Source: Dickeya aquatica (lineage in GTDB: Bacteria; Pseudomonadota; Gammaproteobacteria; Enterobacterales; Enterobacteriaceae). From it: 64,000 nt of DNA. Made by a program: the position numbers and the translations under genes. Positions 51,821 to 61,336 of the stretch are shown one piece after another. Within the stretch, counting starts at the first letter, position 1. Each line of letters opens with the position of its first letter. Below the pieces are notes generated by a model. It searched no databases and had not been told where the DNA came from. It saw nothing but the letters and a program-made list of their open reading frames with translations. The DNA is taken from NCBI RefSeq assembly GCF_900095885.1, contig NZ_LT615367.1, positions 1,550,001 to 1,614,000 on the forward strand, given 5' to 3'.

Positions 51821-54211
51821 ATGCGTAATACACAATCATTTCTGGCGAGTGCTTTTTTTAAACCATCATTGCTAGCACAATCGCTTTTTAAACACCCGGC
51901 GCGCTGGCAATACCCGGTGCTGTTTAGCTCGGTATTCGCCATGCAAGGCCTGGCCCAGACAGCGCTCCCCGCGACCGTTGCCACGCCGCCGACGCCAACC
52001 GCCGCGGCAGCGCCCTTGGTTGCCCCGGCGCAGGCGGAAAATCACGCCGCCAGCACCGCGAAGCCGCAGGCCGTGCAACTCAAGCGCGTGCAGGTCAACG
52101 CCCAGCGCCGTAAGGCACAACAGCAGACGACGCTGGCCTCGGTGGTGGAGGGCAAAACGCTTGAGCAAGACCGGCTCTATCGTTTTGAGGATGTGTCGCA
52201 GGCAGTCACGGGGCTGGATATCGCCGCCGCCGATGCGCTCGACACCCGGGTGACGATTCGCGGTATTGGCGATGGCGGCGGCAGCGAAATCAATATCGGT
52301 ATGCCAAGCAGCGTCGGGTTATTTTTAGACGGGGTGTATCTGTCGCGTCCTGGCATGTTGTCCAACGACCTGCTGGATATTGACTCACTCAGTGTGCTCA
52401 AAGGGCCGCAGGGGACGCTGTATGGTTTTAACACCACCGGCGGCGCGGCGGAGATCCGCAGCCGTAAACCGACCTTCACCCCGCAAGCCTCGCTGGAGCA
52501 GTCGTTCGGCCAGCGCGGTTATGTGCAGTCGAAGCTGATGGCGTCCGGGCCGCTTGGTGGAGACTGGGCCGGGCGCATTAACCTGTCGCACACCGAAAAA
52601 GGCGGTTATGTCGAAAACGTGCAAACCGGCCACCAGTTGGGCGGCAGCAACAGTAATGGCATTCGCGCCCAGGCGTTGTACCAGCCGGATGAGACGTTTA
52701 GCCTGCGCATCATTGGTGATTACAGCGACGCGACCAGTTACCCGGTGATATCGCTGGTAGACAGCTACCCGGTGGGCGGTGTGGATCAATTTCGTGCGCG
52801 CGCGGCGGCCGTCGGGGCACAGGTGGTTAGCGGCCGTCAGGTGGCGCTGGATGATGAAACCAAAAACCGCGTCGCACAGGGTGGCGGCTCGGTGGAAGCC
52901 AACTGGCGACTGAACAACGGTTATACCCTCAATTCACTGACATCGCTGCGTTATTTCCGCTTTCTGCCAGCCACCGCCGACGGCCTGAGCATTCCGCTCT
53001 ATCATGACAGCGGTGCCGATGTGCACGACCGCACCTGGGGGCAGCGTTTCTGGGTGGATTCCCCCAAAGGTGGCGTGGCGGAGTATTCCTTTGGCGTTGA
53101 TTACTGGGGCGAGAACCTCGACACCTTCGCCCATGACCGTTACTACAATAATGCGCGCGTCACCCGCTGGTATGGCAACACCAGTAACACCGGTAAATTC
53201 GTGCAGCGCTTCGGCGAGCTTGAAGATACGGTGTATTCCGTGTTTGCCCGCAGCACCTGGCATTTGGGCGATACGTTTGACCTGACGACCGGCGTGCGCG
53301 AAACCTACGAAAAGAAAACCGGCGCGTTTCGCCGTATCAACAAAAACGACTTTGACTCCGGTGCCCTGTCACAGACGAATCACCTGCCTTCGGCCACCGT
53401 CAGCCTTAACTGGTATGCCACACCCAATATCACCCCCTATCTGACGCTGGCGTATGCCGAGAAGGCCGGTGGGCTGAATATTTCATCGGGTGCGGCAAAA
53501 CAGGCGGGTATCGACAGTTTGTACATCAAGCCTGAGAAAACCCGTGCCGCCGAGCTAGGGGTGAAAACCCAGTGGTGGCAGCGTCGGCTGGAGTGGAACA
53601 CGGCGTTATTCTGGAGCGAGGTCAGCGATTTCCAGACCACCGCCTATGATGAAGAAACATTAAGCAGCTATCTGGTCAATGCCGGAAAGTTCCGTTCGCG
53701 TGGCCTGGAGTCACAACTGGCGTTGCGCCCGGCTGACGGGCTGACCCTGAGCCTTAACGGTACGTTGCTGGATGCGCGCTATCAGGACTTCCGTAACGCC
53801 AAATGCCCGGCCGAGGTGACGCTGGCGGCAAACCCACCGGCATCCTGCGACCTGAGCGGAGAGCGGGTATTTAGCTCACCGCAACTGACCTATAACGCCC
53901 GTATCCGCTATGAGTGGCAGGCGTTTGATAACGTACAGGCGTTTGTCGCCGGGCGCTGGGCATGGCGGAGCTGGGCCTTTGGCACGGTGGAGGATTCTGA
54001 CTTCACGCGCATTCCCTCCTATGGCGTGCTCAACCTCTCAACCGGGGTCAGCGGTAAACAGAATAACCACACCTGGCGCGCCACGCTGTGGCTGAATAAT
54101 GCGCTCGATAAAACCTACTATCGCACCCTCAAAGCCGGGGATTACGGCTCAGCCTATGGCGTGCTCGGTGAGCCGCGTACCGTGGGTGTGACATTCGGTT
54201 ATGACTTTTAA
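51821..54211 (+). CDS. TonB-dependent outer-membrane receptor
   Basis: A 796-residue receptor. A signal region near residue 30-50 is followed by a long Ala/Pro linker and a plug domain with VNAQRRKAQQ, RFEDVSQAVTGLDI, TRVTIRGIGDGG, LFLDGVYLSRPG and LSVLKGPQGTLYGFNTTGGA. The 22-strand barrel ends in GEPRTVGVTFGYDF with terminal Phe. The barrel resembles FyuA/FecA-like and catabolic receptors alike, so the ligand is not readable. The start ATG 51821 has GGGGTGG before it. It lies 88 bases after the binding protein and 10 bases before the lyase-like gene, whose product may act on the imported ligand. Confidence 0.9.
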   Translation: MRNTQSFLASAFFKPSLLAQSLFKHPARWQYPVLFSSVFAMQGLAQTALPATVATPPTPTAAAAPLVAPAQAENHAASTAKPQAVQLKRVQVNAQRRKAQQQTTLASVVEGKTLEQDRLYRFEDVSQAVTGLDIAAADALDTRVTIRGIGDGGGSEINIGMPSSVGLFLDGVYLSRPGMLSNDLLDIDSLSVLKGPQGTLYGFNTTGGAAEIRSRKPTFTPQASLEQSFGQRGYVQSKLMASGPLGGDWAGRINLSHTEKGGYVENVQTGHQLGGSNSNGIRAQALYQPDETFSLRIIGDYSDATSYPVISLVDSYPVGGVDQFRARAAAVGAQVVSGRQVALDDETKNRVAQGGGSVEANWRLNNGYTLNSLTSLRYFRFLPATADGLSIPLYHDSGADVHDRTWGQRFWVDSPKGGVAEYSFGVDYWGENLDTFAHDRYYNNARVTRWYGNTSNTGKFVQRFGELEDTVYSVFARSTWHLGDTFDLTTGVRETYEKKTGAFRRINKNDFDSGALSQTNHLPSATVSLNWYATPNITPYLTLAYAEKAGGLNISSGAAKQAGIDSLYIKPEKTRAAELGVKTQWWQRRLEWNTALFWSEVSDFQTTAYDEETLSSYLVNAGKFRSRGLESQLALRPADGLTLSLNGTLLDARYQDFRNAKCPAEVTLAANPPASCDLSGERVFSSPQLTYNARIRYEWQAFDNVQAFVAGRWAWRSWAFGTVEDSDFTRIPSYGVLNLSTGVSGKQNNHTWRATLWLNNALDKTYYRTLKAGDYGSAYGVLGEPRTVGVTFGYDF

Positions 54212-54221
54212 GGAACCGCGC

Positions 54222-56990
54222 ATGGCAGAACATGACAACAGCCGCCGCCGTTTTATTCAGCACGGCACCTTGCTGGCGCTGGCGGCCCCACTGCTTGGCC
54301 GGTTGCCACAGGCGGCCGCCGCGCCGGGCACTGCGCAAGGGGCCGCACCTGCACCGGTGGCGTTGCACTGGCTGGACGGGCTGGTGCCGGCGAGCTTTGG
54401 TGGCGTGACCTGGGGGATGCCGTGGCCACAAGGCCAGGTACCGGCGGACAGCCAGTTTTTGCTACATGAGCGCGGTCAGCCGGAGCGGGGGCTGCAAAGC
54501 TGGCCGCTCGCCTATTGGCCGGACGGGTCGCTGAAATGGTCAGCACACGCCGTCGGTGGCCAGCGTGCGCCCGCCGCTGGCGTGGCCGTCAGTGTCCGCA
54601 CCACACCGTTACCTGCTGCCGCGCCGCTGGTCACGGACGCCGGGCCGGACTGGCAGGTTGACACCGGGCAGGTGCGTTGTCTGATACCCAAAGCCGGTGG
54701 CGAGGTTGTCATTCGTGCCCTGTGGCAGGGAGAGCGGCTGGCGCTCAGTGATGGGCGGCTGGTGTTGCGGGTGCAATCCGGCGATGAGCCCGATGCCCCA
54801 CAGGCGCTGGCGGCGTTTCAGGGCCAGACGGCGCAGGTGACGGTGGAGCAATATGGGCCACAGCGCGCCGTCATCGCGCTGCGCGGCAGCCATCACCACC
54901 ACCAGCAGACGGGGGTTACCCGGCTGCCATTTGTGGTGCGGCTCTATTTTTATGCTCACTCGGCATCGTTTCGCATCGTGCATACCCTGATTTATGACGG
55001 CGATGAGCAGCACACGTTTATCAGCGGTGTCGGTGTGGCCTTTGATGTGCCGCAGCAAGCTGAGCTGCACTCTCGCCATGTGCGTTTTACCAGCGCACAA
55101 GGCGGTATTTTTCGTGAAGCCGTGCGCGGTGTTAGCGGGCTTCGGCGCTCGCCGGGCGCGGCGGTGATCCAGGCGCAACGGGACGGTAAAGCCACACCGC
55201 CGATAGCACAGTGGCCTGCCGCCGTCGGCAAACGCCTCGGTGCTATCCCGGCGTTTGGCAGCTACCGGCTGACGCAGCATCACCCGGATGGCTTTCAGAT
55301 CCACAAACGCACGTCCGCCGGGCGCGGCTGGGTGTTGTCCACCAGCGGCCAGCGTGCTTCTGGCACCGGCTATCTGGGTTCGCCCGCGGGCGGTGTGGCC
55401 TTTGGTATTCGTCATTTTTGGCAGAGCTACCCTGCGTGCCTGGAGATTGAACAGGCGCACACCGCGCAGGCCACCGTCACGCTGTGGCTGTGGTCGCCCT
55501 ACGCACAACCGATGGATTTACGCTTTTATCATGATGGCATGGGGCAGGAGAGCTATGCGCAGCAGCGCGAAGGGCTGGAGATAACCTACGAGGATTACGA
55601 ACCGGGCTTTGGCACGCCCGAAGGCATTGCCCGCACCAGCGAGCTGTTTGTGGATGTGCTGGCGGCCACGCCGGATGATGCCGCGTTACTGGCGCTGTCG
55701 CAGCGCCATCAGCAGCCGCCGTTACTGGTGGCCGATACCCGCTGGCTGCACCAGGCGGGCGCGTTTGGCCCCAGTTGGTCGCCGCAGGTGGCAGGCAACC
55801 CGGCGCAGCAGAAACTCGATGATCAGTTGCGCTGGTATTTTGATGTCTACCACCATGAGGTGGAGCAGCGTAAGTGGTACGGCTTTTGGGACTTTGGCGA
55901 TGTGATGCACACCTATGACAGTGATCGCCACGTCTGGCGTTATGACGTGGGCGGTTACGCCTGGGATAATTCGGAGCTGAGCACCGATTTGTGGCTGTGG
56001 TACTACTTTTTGCGCAGCGGTCGCGCGGAGGTGTTCCGCATGGCTGAAGCGATGACCCGACACACTGGCGAAGTGGATGTTCACCATGCCGGTCGCTTTC
56101 AGCCGCTCGGCTCACGCCATAACGTGCAGCACTGGGGCGACAGCGCCAAGCAGTTGCGCATCTCGACGGTCGCTAATCGGCGCTTTTTGTATTACCTGAC
56201 GGCGGATGAGCGCATCGGCGAGCTGATGGATGAGCAGGTCGAAGCCTTGCGCCGTCTTGAACAGGTGGTGCCGGGGCGCAAAATTGGTCAGCAGGCAGCT
56301 GTCAGCCCATTGATTAGCCTGAATTTTGGCACTGACTGGGGGGCGGTGGCCGCCGCCTGGCTGACCGCCTGGGAACGGCGTCAGGATGGGGCGATACGCG
56401 AGCGGTTGCTCAACAGCATGCAGTCACTGGCGCGACAACCGTATGGCTTTTTCACTGGCGTGGCGGACATCAACCCCGATAGCGGCGTATTTGCGCCGGT
56501 TCAGGGCGGAGAGGCGGTGGTGTCCCACTTAAGTGCGGTGTTCGGGCTGGCGGAGATTTGCGCCGAACTGCTGCCACTGCTGCCTGACCCGGATTTCACC
56601 CGCGCCTGGCTTGATTACTGCCGCTGCTATAACGACCCGTTGGCACTGGCGGCGTTGATGGGGCACCCGGTGAAAAAACCGAATCTGATGCAGGGCCATG
56701 CGCGCCTCACCGCCTTTGCCGCCTGGTGGCTGCATGACAAAGCACTGGCCCGCCGCGCCTGGCACGAGTTTCAGCGCGGCGATGGCGGGATTGCCGAGCC
56801 TAATCAACGGGTGCGGCTGGTCAGGCCGCCTGCGGTGTTATCCCCGATAAAAGAAGCGGATATCGGCTCTTCGATTGACCGTACCTCCGGCAGCACCGAG
56901 GCGACGAACTTGTCAACCAATGCGGTAGCGCAATGGGGGTTGACGGCGATAGCGCTGCTGGCGCTGGCCGGGCCAGCGCAGCCCGGTTAA
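54222..56990 (+). CDS. Tat-exported YetA/PL26-like protein (exo-rhamnogalacturonan lyase family)
   Basis: A 922-residue protein. The N-terminus NSRRRFIQHG is a twin-arginine signal, followed by a hydrophobic run ending near PQAAAAPG. The N-terminal region reads LHWLDGLVPASFGGVTWGMPWP near residue 55, the mark of the YetA/PcRGLX N-terminal RIFT barrel. A central beta-sandwich follows, then a C-terminal helical toroid from about residue 530 with WYGFWDFGDVMHTYD, GYAWDNSELSTDLWLWYYF and RFQPLGSRHNVQHWGDSAKQ. Studied members remove disaccharides from the end of rhamnogalacturonan I. Periplasmic action on an imported oligosaccharide is inferred. The family call is from memory of the motifs; substrate is unproved. 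It sits 10 bases after the receptor stop. Confidence 0.65.
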   Translation: MAEHDNSRRRFIQHGTLLALAAPLLGRLPQAAAAPGTAQGAAPAPVALHWLDGLVPASFGGVTWGMPWPQGQVPADSQFLLHERGQPERGLQSWPLAYWPDGSLKWSAHAVGGQRAPAAGVAVSVRTTPLPAAAPLVTDAGPDWQVDTGQVRCLIPKAGGEVVIRALWQGERLALSDGRLVLRVQSGDEPDAPQALAAFQGQTAQVTVEQYGPQRAVIALRGSHHHHQQTGVTRLPFVVRLYFYAHSASFRIVHTLIYDGDEQHTFISGVGVAFDVPQQAELHSRHVRFTSAQGGIFREAVRGVSGLRRSPGAAVIQAQRDGKATPPIAQWPAAVGKRLGAIPAFGSYRLTQHHPDGFQIHKRTSAGRGWVLSTSGQRASGTGYLGSPAGGVAFGIRHFWQSYPACLEIEQAHTAQATVTLWLWSPYAQPMDLRFYHDGMGQESYAQQREGLEITYEDYEPGFGTPEGIARTSELFVDVLAATPDDAALLALSQRHQQPPLLVADTRWLHQAGAFGPSWSPQVAGNPAQQKLDDQLRWYFDVYHHEVEQRKWYGFWDFGDVMHTYDSDRHVWRYDVGGYAWDNSELSTDLWLWYYFLRSGRAEVFRMAEAMTRHTGEVDVHHAGRFQPLGSRHNVQHWGDSAKQLRISTVANRRFLYYLTADERIGELMDEQVEALRRLEQVVPGRKIGQQAAVSPLISLNFGTDWGAVAAAWLTAWERRQDGAIRERLLNSMQSLARQPYGFFTGVADINPDSGVFAPVQGGEAVVSHLSAVFGLAEICAELLPLLPDPDFTRAWLDYCRCYNDPLALAALMGHPVKKPNLMQGHARLTAFAAWWLHDKALARRAWHEFQRGDGGIAEPNQRVRLVRPPAVLSPIKEADIGSSIDRTSGSTEATNLSTNAVAQWGLTAIALLALAGPAQPG

Positions 56991-57109
56991 TCATCGCCGC
57001 GTTAGCGCTATTGACACCTCTTTACCACGATTTATCACTACCCCCGCCGGTGCGGCTACGCCAGGCGGGCACATCTTGAACATTTCACAGTATTATCAGG
57101 ATATTATTC

Positions 57110-57838
57110 ATGACCGACACAGCGAACATGCCACCGGCCGTGGTGGAGGCATCACGAACGGATGCGAGTGCCATCAGCGTTGCACCCGGCGTTATCGCGC
57201 CAGAGGCAGCGATCAGTACGGATGCGCACCAGCGCGTGGTGCTATGGGGCGCACGCCCGGACGGCCAGCCGCGCACCTGGCGGGTAGAGCAGGAAGCCCC
57301 GGCGCGCACGACCGTTGAGGTAAAAGGCGACGGACTGACGCTAGATAGCGCAGCCGGGCTCACGGTCTGGCTCGATCAACCGTTGTCCGGTACCTATCGC
57401 ATTCGCTATGTGCGTGAAGTGGTGGTTCAGGGGCAACCGAATGACCGGCTTTCGGATCTTAATCAGTTTTGGGCCGCCCGCGACCCGGCTAATCCCGAGC
57501 TTTTCACCCGCCACGGTGTGCTCAGTGAATACGATAATTTATCGCTCTATTACGTCGGCATGGGCGGCAACTGGAACCAAACCACCCGCTTTCGTTATTA
57601 CAACGGGCAGGGAGAGCGCCTGTTGCTGGGGGAGTTTACCGATGCCGATCATCTTTTGCGCACCGGGCAGTCATACCGGGTGACAATCGAGGTGGATAAC
57701 ACCGAAACCCGGTTTTTGATTGATGACCAGCTCTATTTTCGCGCCCATTATGCCGCGCCGCCTGCCAGCGGCTATTTTGGCCTGCGCACCGTGTTTTCGC
57801 GCCAGGTGATTCGTGATTTCAGCGTGACGCCGTTATAG
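57110..57838 (+). CDS. DUF6250-like beta-sandwich protein
   Basis: A 242-residue protein matching the DUF6250 pattern, which resembles concanavalin-like folds. In order: LSGTYRIRYVREVV, DRLSDLNQFWAARDP, FTRHGVLSEYDNLSLYYVGMGG, NWNQTTRFRYYNGQGERLLL and ASGYFGLRTVFSRQVIRDF. DUF6250 proteins are often found with glycan lyases, which supports a sugar theme for this locus. The first 60 residues are poorly conserved and show no signal peptide, odd for a protein expected to meet polysaccharide. AGGA lies 8 bases before the ATG. It is 119 bases after the lyase-like gene and ends 19 bases before the convergent LysR gene. Confidence 0.7.
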   Translation: MTDTANMPPAVVEASRTDASAISVAPGVIAPEAAISTDAHQRVVLWGARPDGQPRTWRVEQEAPARTTVEVKGDGLTLDSAAGLTVWLDQPLSGTYRIRYVREVVVQGQPNDRLSDLNQFWAARDPANPELFTRHGVLSEYDNLSLYYVGMGGNWNQTTRFRYYNGQGERLLLGEFTDADHLLRTGQSYRVTIEVDNTETRFLIDDQLYFRAHYAAPPASGYFGLRTVFSRQVIRDFSVTPL

Positions 57839-57857
57839 CGGTCATGCGGGAATGGCG

Positions 57858-58832
57858 TTAACGCGGCTCATGCGCTGAGAGATCGCGGGCAGGTGAGGTA
57901 TCGGTGGCATGTAAGTGGCGGTCAACGTCCAGAAACATGCCGATCAGCCGCTGCGCCAGCCATGACAGGCGAGCGTCCGCGCGGCTGACTATCCCGTAGT
58001 GGGTATAAAACGCCTGTGCGTCATCATCCAGCCCGGTGATTTTCAGCATGTGAATACCGCTGGGCGGCTGGCGTGTCGGGCCGTGGTGGTGATTGGTGGT
58101 GCCGATGGCATCGGAGTGGCGAATCACATCCAGCAGGCTGTAGCCGTTCTCACATTCGATACTGGGGCGAATATCCTGCTGGCCGCTCAGGCGCACCAGC
58201 GCCTGACGCAGGTTAGGCGGGCGCACGGTGGCCGCCAGCGGGTAGCTAAATAATTGCTCGACGCTGATTTCATCAAGCGCGGCCAGCGGGTGCCCCTCGC
58301 GGCAGCAAAACCCCCAGCGATGCTGGCTCAGGGGTTGCACACTGTAGCGGGCATCCAGTTCAAAATGGCGGGTATCGGCGACGATAAATGCCAGCTCTTC
58401 GGTCATCAGCCGTTGCCCCAGTGCCTGCCAGTTATCGACCCGAAACACCAGCCGCACTCTCGGATAGTGACGTGAAAAGGCCCCGATAACCTGAGGCATC
58501 AGCCAGGCTGCCGGAGCCGGGCCGCAACCGAAATGCACCTCGCCGCTCTCTTTTTCGCTGAACTGTGCGATATCGTGCGCGAGTGCCTGGGCATGTTGAG
58601 TGAGGCGGCGCGCATGTTCAAGCACCAACAGCCCCTTTTTGGTCGGTTCCAGTTGGTTGTTGCGGTCAATCAGCCTGGCCCCCACGCCCTGTTCCAGTGA
58701 CTGAATACTGCGGCTGAATGCCGACTGGGAAATATTCACCGCCTGAGCCGCTGCCGTGAAATTGCGGTGCTCTATGAGCGCAATGAAGTGGCGTAACTGG
58801 CGCAAATCGATATTCATGAGGTCATACAACAT
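57858..58832 (-). CDS. LysR-family transcriptional regulator
   Basis: A 324-residue LysR regulator. Its helix-turn-helix is LRQLRHFIALIEHRNFTAAAQAVNISQSAFSRSIQSLEQ in two halves, followed by the effector domain with EVHFGCGPAPAAWLMPQVIGAF and LAFIVADTRHFELDARY. ATG 58832 or ATG 58817 (MNIDLRQLRHF) can open it; neither has a strong ribosome site. It is convergent with the DUF6250-like gene. It could control the TonB-linked locus, but its own divergent neighbour is the tail of a DUF2076 unit, so the target is uncertain. Confidence 0.85.
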   Translation of the reverse strand: MLYDLMNIDLRQLRHFIALIEHRNFTAAAQAVNISQSAFSRSIQSLEQGVGARLIDRNNQLEPTKKGLLVLEHARRLTQHAQALAHDIAQFSEKESGEVHFGCGPAPAAWLMPQVIGAFSRHYPRVRLVFRVDNWQALGQRLMTEELAFIVADTRHFELDARYSVQPLSQHRWGFCCREGHPLAALDEISVEQLFSYPLAATVRPPNLRQALVRLSGQQDIRPSIECENGYSLLDVIRHSDAIGTTNHHHGPTRQPPSGIHMLKITGLDDDAQAFYTHYGIVSRADARLSWLAQRLIGMFLDVDRHLHATDTSPARDLSAHEPR

Positions 58833-59024
58833 TCAGGGCGGATAAGCATAAGCGCAGGCTAGCAGCCAGAGTGCGCACACAGCCAATAACCAATCGGGCG
58901 CATTTATTGCTGAAGGTTATAACAACATCGCGGTAGTACGCCACGAGGCATAGGCGCAGCGGCGGTTGCCAAAAGCGGTGATGACGGGGCGATAACGGTT
59001 GTAGTCCGGCGTGTGTGAACAGAA

Positions 59025-59048
59025 CCCCTTCCCGAGCGCGGGAAGGGG
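59025..59048 (-). terminator. 10-bp stem terminator of the DUF2076 gene
   Basis: CCCCTTCCCG (59025-59034) pairs perfectly with CGGGAAGGGG (59039-59048) over a 4-base loop, 10 bases past the stop on the minus strand. The following bases are TTCTGTT, giving a short T-rich tail. Confidence 0.7.
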
Positions 59049-59058
59049 CAATAATCAC

Positions 59059-59844
59059 TCAGACGTAGGTGTCGTCGTCGCTGTCATCAGCGCTGAAATC
59101 ACCGAAATCGCTGCCAGCGTTATTCTCCTGCGGCGTGTAGCTGGCGTTACTCCAGGGCGTATTACTGCTATCGGAGCCGTTGAATGTATCGAGGTTATCA
59201 CGGCCAAAATCGCGGAAACTGTCATTAACGTCCTGCAACGGGTTGTCGTTGATGATCGACGTATCGTTGACGATATTGACTATCTCTTCCGGTTTGGTGT
59301 GGTTGAACATGCCGGTTAACATCTCGGCCAGCACCACGCCCCCTGCGACGCCAGCCGCAGTTTGTAACGCACCACTCATAAAACTGCCTGCGCGTGATGG
59401 AGCCGGTTGGGCATAACCCGGCTGAGCGTAACCCTGGGCCGGGGGCGGGGTGTACCCCATCGGCTGATTACTGTAGCCGGGCTGGCTGAAGCCTGAGGGT
59501 TGCCCATAGCTGCCGGTCGGTTGCACCGGCTGGGCGGTGCTCTGACGTCCGCCGCCAAACAGACCGGATAAAAATCCCCCGCTGCTGGGTGCCGGACGGG
59601 CCGCCGCTTCCTGTCTAAGCCGGTTGATTTCCATATCCAGCTCTTTGAGGCGTTGATCCATCTGTTTGAGCGCGGCTTCCTGAATAATGATCGATTGCGC
59701 CATGTAATAGGGAGCGGCAGGCTGCTGGCGGAGGTGTTCGTTAATCTGTTGTTCAGCCTTGAGATCCCGCGGGCCCGTGCTGGTCTCGGTTGTCTTCAGC
59801 CGTTGAAACAGACCATCGATAAGGCGTTGCTCTTCGGATTGCAT
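59059..59844 (-). CDS. DUF2076 family protein
   Basis: A 261-residue protein of the DUF2076 family (COG3416). The N-terminal part is helical and coiled-coil-like (QSEEQRLIDGLFQRLK, AALKQMDQRLKELDMEINRLRQEAA). It is followed by a Gly/Pro/Gln/Tyr-rich low-complexity stretch with repeated YAQPGYAQP-like units, a hydrophobic segment (AAGVAGGVVLAEMLTGMF) and an acidic tail ending SADDSDDDTYV. The function of the family is not established. The gene is alone, with its own terminator. Confidence 0.8.
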   Translation of the reverse strand: MQSEEQRLIDGLFQRLKTTETSTGPRDLKAEQQINEHLRQQPAAPYYMAQSIIIQEAALKQMDQRLKELDMEINRLRQEAAARPAPSSGGFLSGLFGGGRQSTAQPVQPTGSYGQPSGFSQPGYSNQPMGYTPPPAQGYAQPGYAQPAPSRAGSFMSGALQTAAGVAGGVVLAEMLTGMFNHTKPEEIVNIVNDTSIINDNPLQDVNDSFRDFGRDNLDTFNGSDSSNTPWSNASYTPQENNAGSDFGDFSADDSDDDTYV

Positions 59845-60261
59845 AGGATTACCTCAAGAAATAAAAAGTTGTGGATGTTCTATCACATCCTTCGACCTTC
59901 GGTGCCATCCTACTGTGTTCATCACAGGGAATACATCACCGTCAAGTAAAGCTATTTGTGAATGTGTTACGAATTACGGCATTGTCAGTTGGTCAGAGTG
60001 TTGCACTTTTTGTCTTATCTTTGCCGTTATTGATATTTCACCTGCCCGCCAAAATAGTGATTAATGTCGCAAGACGCCACGTCCTGAGCGTTGTTACGTT
60101 GAGGTCAGTTACGTTGGGGTGCCGTGTCGCGCTGAAATGACATGTGTTGCACCTTGTTGATTTTACTGTGAATAGAGGAATGGCCATGTCTGCTTTGTGC
60201 TGTTGCGGTTGCGCTGTGTTGCATCTCCCGATACTGATACCTGGCACTAATGGAGTTCGCG
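59845..60261. other. Intergenic region upstream of the dioxygenase-Met transporter operon
   Basis: 417 bases without a gene. It carries the divergent promoters of the DUF2076 gene and the dioxygenase operon. I see no MetJ box (repeated AGACGTCT-like 8-mers), which argues against methionine control. Short frames here have no protein-like content. Confidence 0.45.
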
Positions 60262-61296
60262 ATGAGTCAAACCGCTGCTTTACCTATTCTCGATTTTTCC
60301 CTGCTTGATGGCAGCGCTGCCCAGCGAGCCGATTTTCTGCACCAACTGAATATTGCCGCCCGTGAAACCGGCTTTTTTTACCTGACAAACCACGGTGTTG
60401 ACCCGACGCTACAGCAGCGGGTGCAGCAGTTGTCGCGCGCCTTTTTTGCGCTGCCGGATGAAGAAAAGCAACGGGTTGCCATGATCCACTCCCCCCATTT
60501 TCGCGGCTACAACCGAGCCGGAGCCGAGCGCACCCGCAGTGAACCTGACTGGCGCGAGCAGTTCGATATCGGGGCCGAGCGCGCACCATTGCGGTTGTTA
60601 TCCGGTGATCCGGCGTGGCGGCGCTTGCAGGGGCCGAATCTCTGGCCTGCGGCGCTACCGGAACTCAAAGAGACGCTATTGCGCTGGCAGCAAACGCTGG
60701 CACAACTGTCGTTGCGGTTATTGCGCGCATTTGCGCAAACGCTGGGGCTGCCAGTGACCGCTTTTGATGCGCTGTACGGTGACAAGCCCAACGAACACAT
60801 CAAGCTTATCCGCTACCCGGGCCGCAGCGTGGCAGACAGCCAGCAAGGTGTGGGGGCGCATAAAGACTCCGGTTTTCTGACCCTGTTATTACAAGATGAA
60901 CAGTCCGGGTTACAGGTAGAAGTCGAGCCTGAACGCTGGGTGGATGCCCATCCTCTGGCTGGATCATTTGTGGTGAACATCGGCGAGTTGCTGGAGTTGG
61001 CTACCAACGGGTACTTACGTGCCACCGTGCACCGGGTGGTATCACCAGCGGTGGATCAGGAACGGCTGTCGGTGGCGTTTTTTCTCGGTGCCCGGCTTGA
61101 TGCCGTAGTGCCGGTCTATCCTCTGGATCCTGAGCTGGCGCAGTTAGCGCGCGGCCCGGCCAGCGACCCGGCCAATCCGCTGTTGCGTGAAGTGGGCTGG
61201 AACTACCTGAAAGGCCGCTTGCGTTCTCATCCAGAGGTCGCCAAACGCTATTACGGCGATGTGCTGCACAGCGCACAACAGGCCGTCAGTGCCTGA
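60262..61296 (+). CDS. Isopenicillin N synthase-like 2OG-Fe(II) dioxygenase
   Basis: A 344-residue non-haem iron oxygenase. The iron ligands are H200 and D202 in VGAHKDSGF and H257 in ATVHRVVSP; 2-oxoglutarate would bind R268 and S270 in RLSVAFF. The N-terminal DIOX_N domain (ARETGFFYLTNHGVDPTLQQRV) is present. Plant ACC oxidases and bacterial hydroxylases share this fold. TGGAG lies 6 bases before ATG 60262; ATG 60250 is a less likely start. It is followed by a Met-type ABC transporter, so its substrate may be an imported amino acid or sulfur compound. Confidence 0.87.
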   Translation: MSQTAALPILDFSLLDGSAAQRADFLHQLNIAARETGFFYLTNHGVDPTLQQRVQQLSRAFFALPDEEKQRVAMIHSPHFRGYNRAGAERTRSEPDWREQFDIGAERAPLRLLSGDPAWRRLQGPNLWPAALPELKETLLRWQQTLAQLSLRLLRAFAQTLGLPVTAFDALYGDKPNEHIKLIRYPGRSVADSQQGVGAHKDSGFLTLLLQDEQSGLQVEVEPERWVDAHPLAGSFVVNIGELLELATNGYLRATVHRVVSPAVDQERLSVAFFLGARLDAVVPVYPLDPELAQLARGPASDPANPLLREVGWNYLKGRLRSHPEVAKRYYGDVLHSAQQAVSA

Positions 61297-61336
61297 AAAT
61301 TTGTCACGATAAAAATCATCATCAAGGGATAATAAT

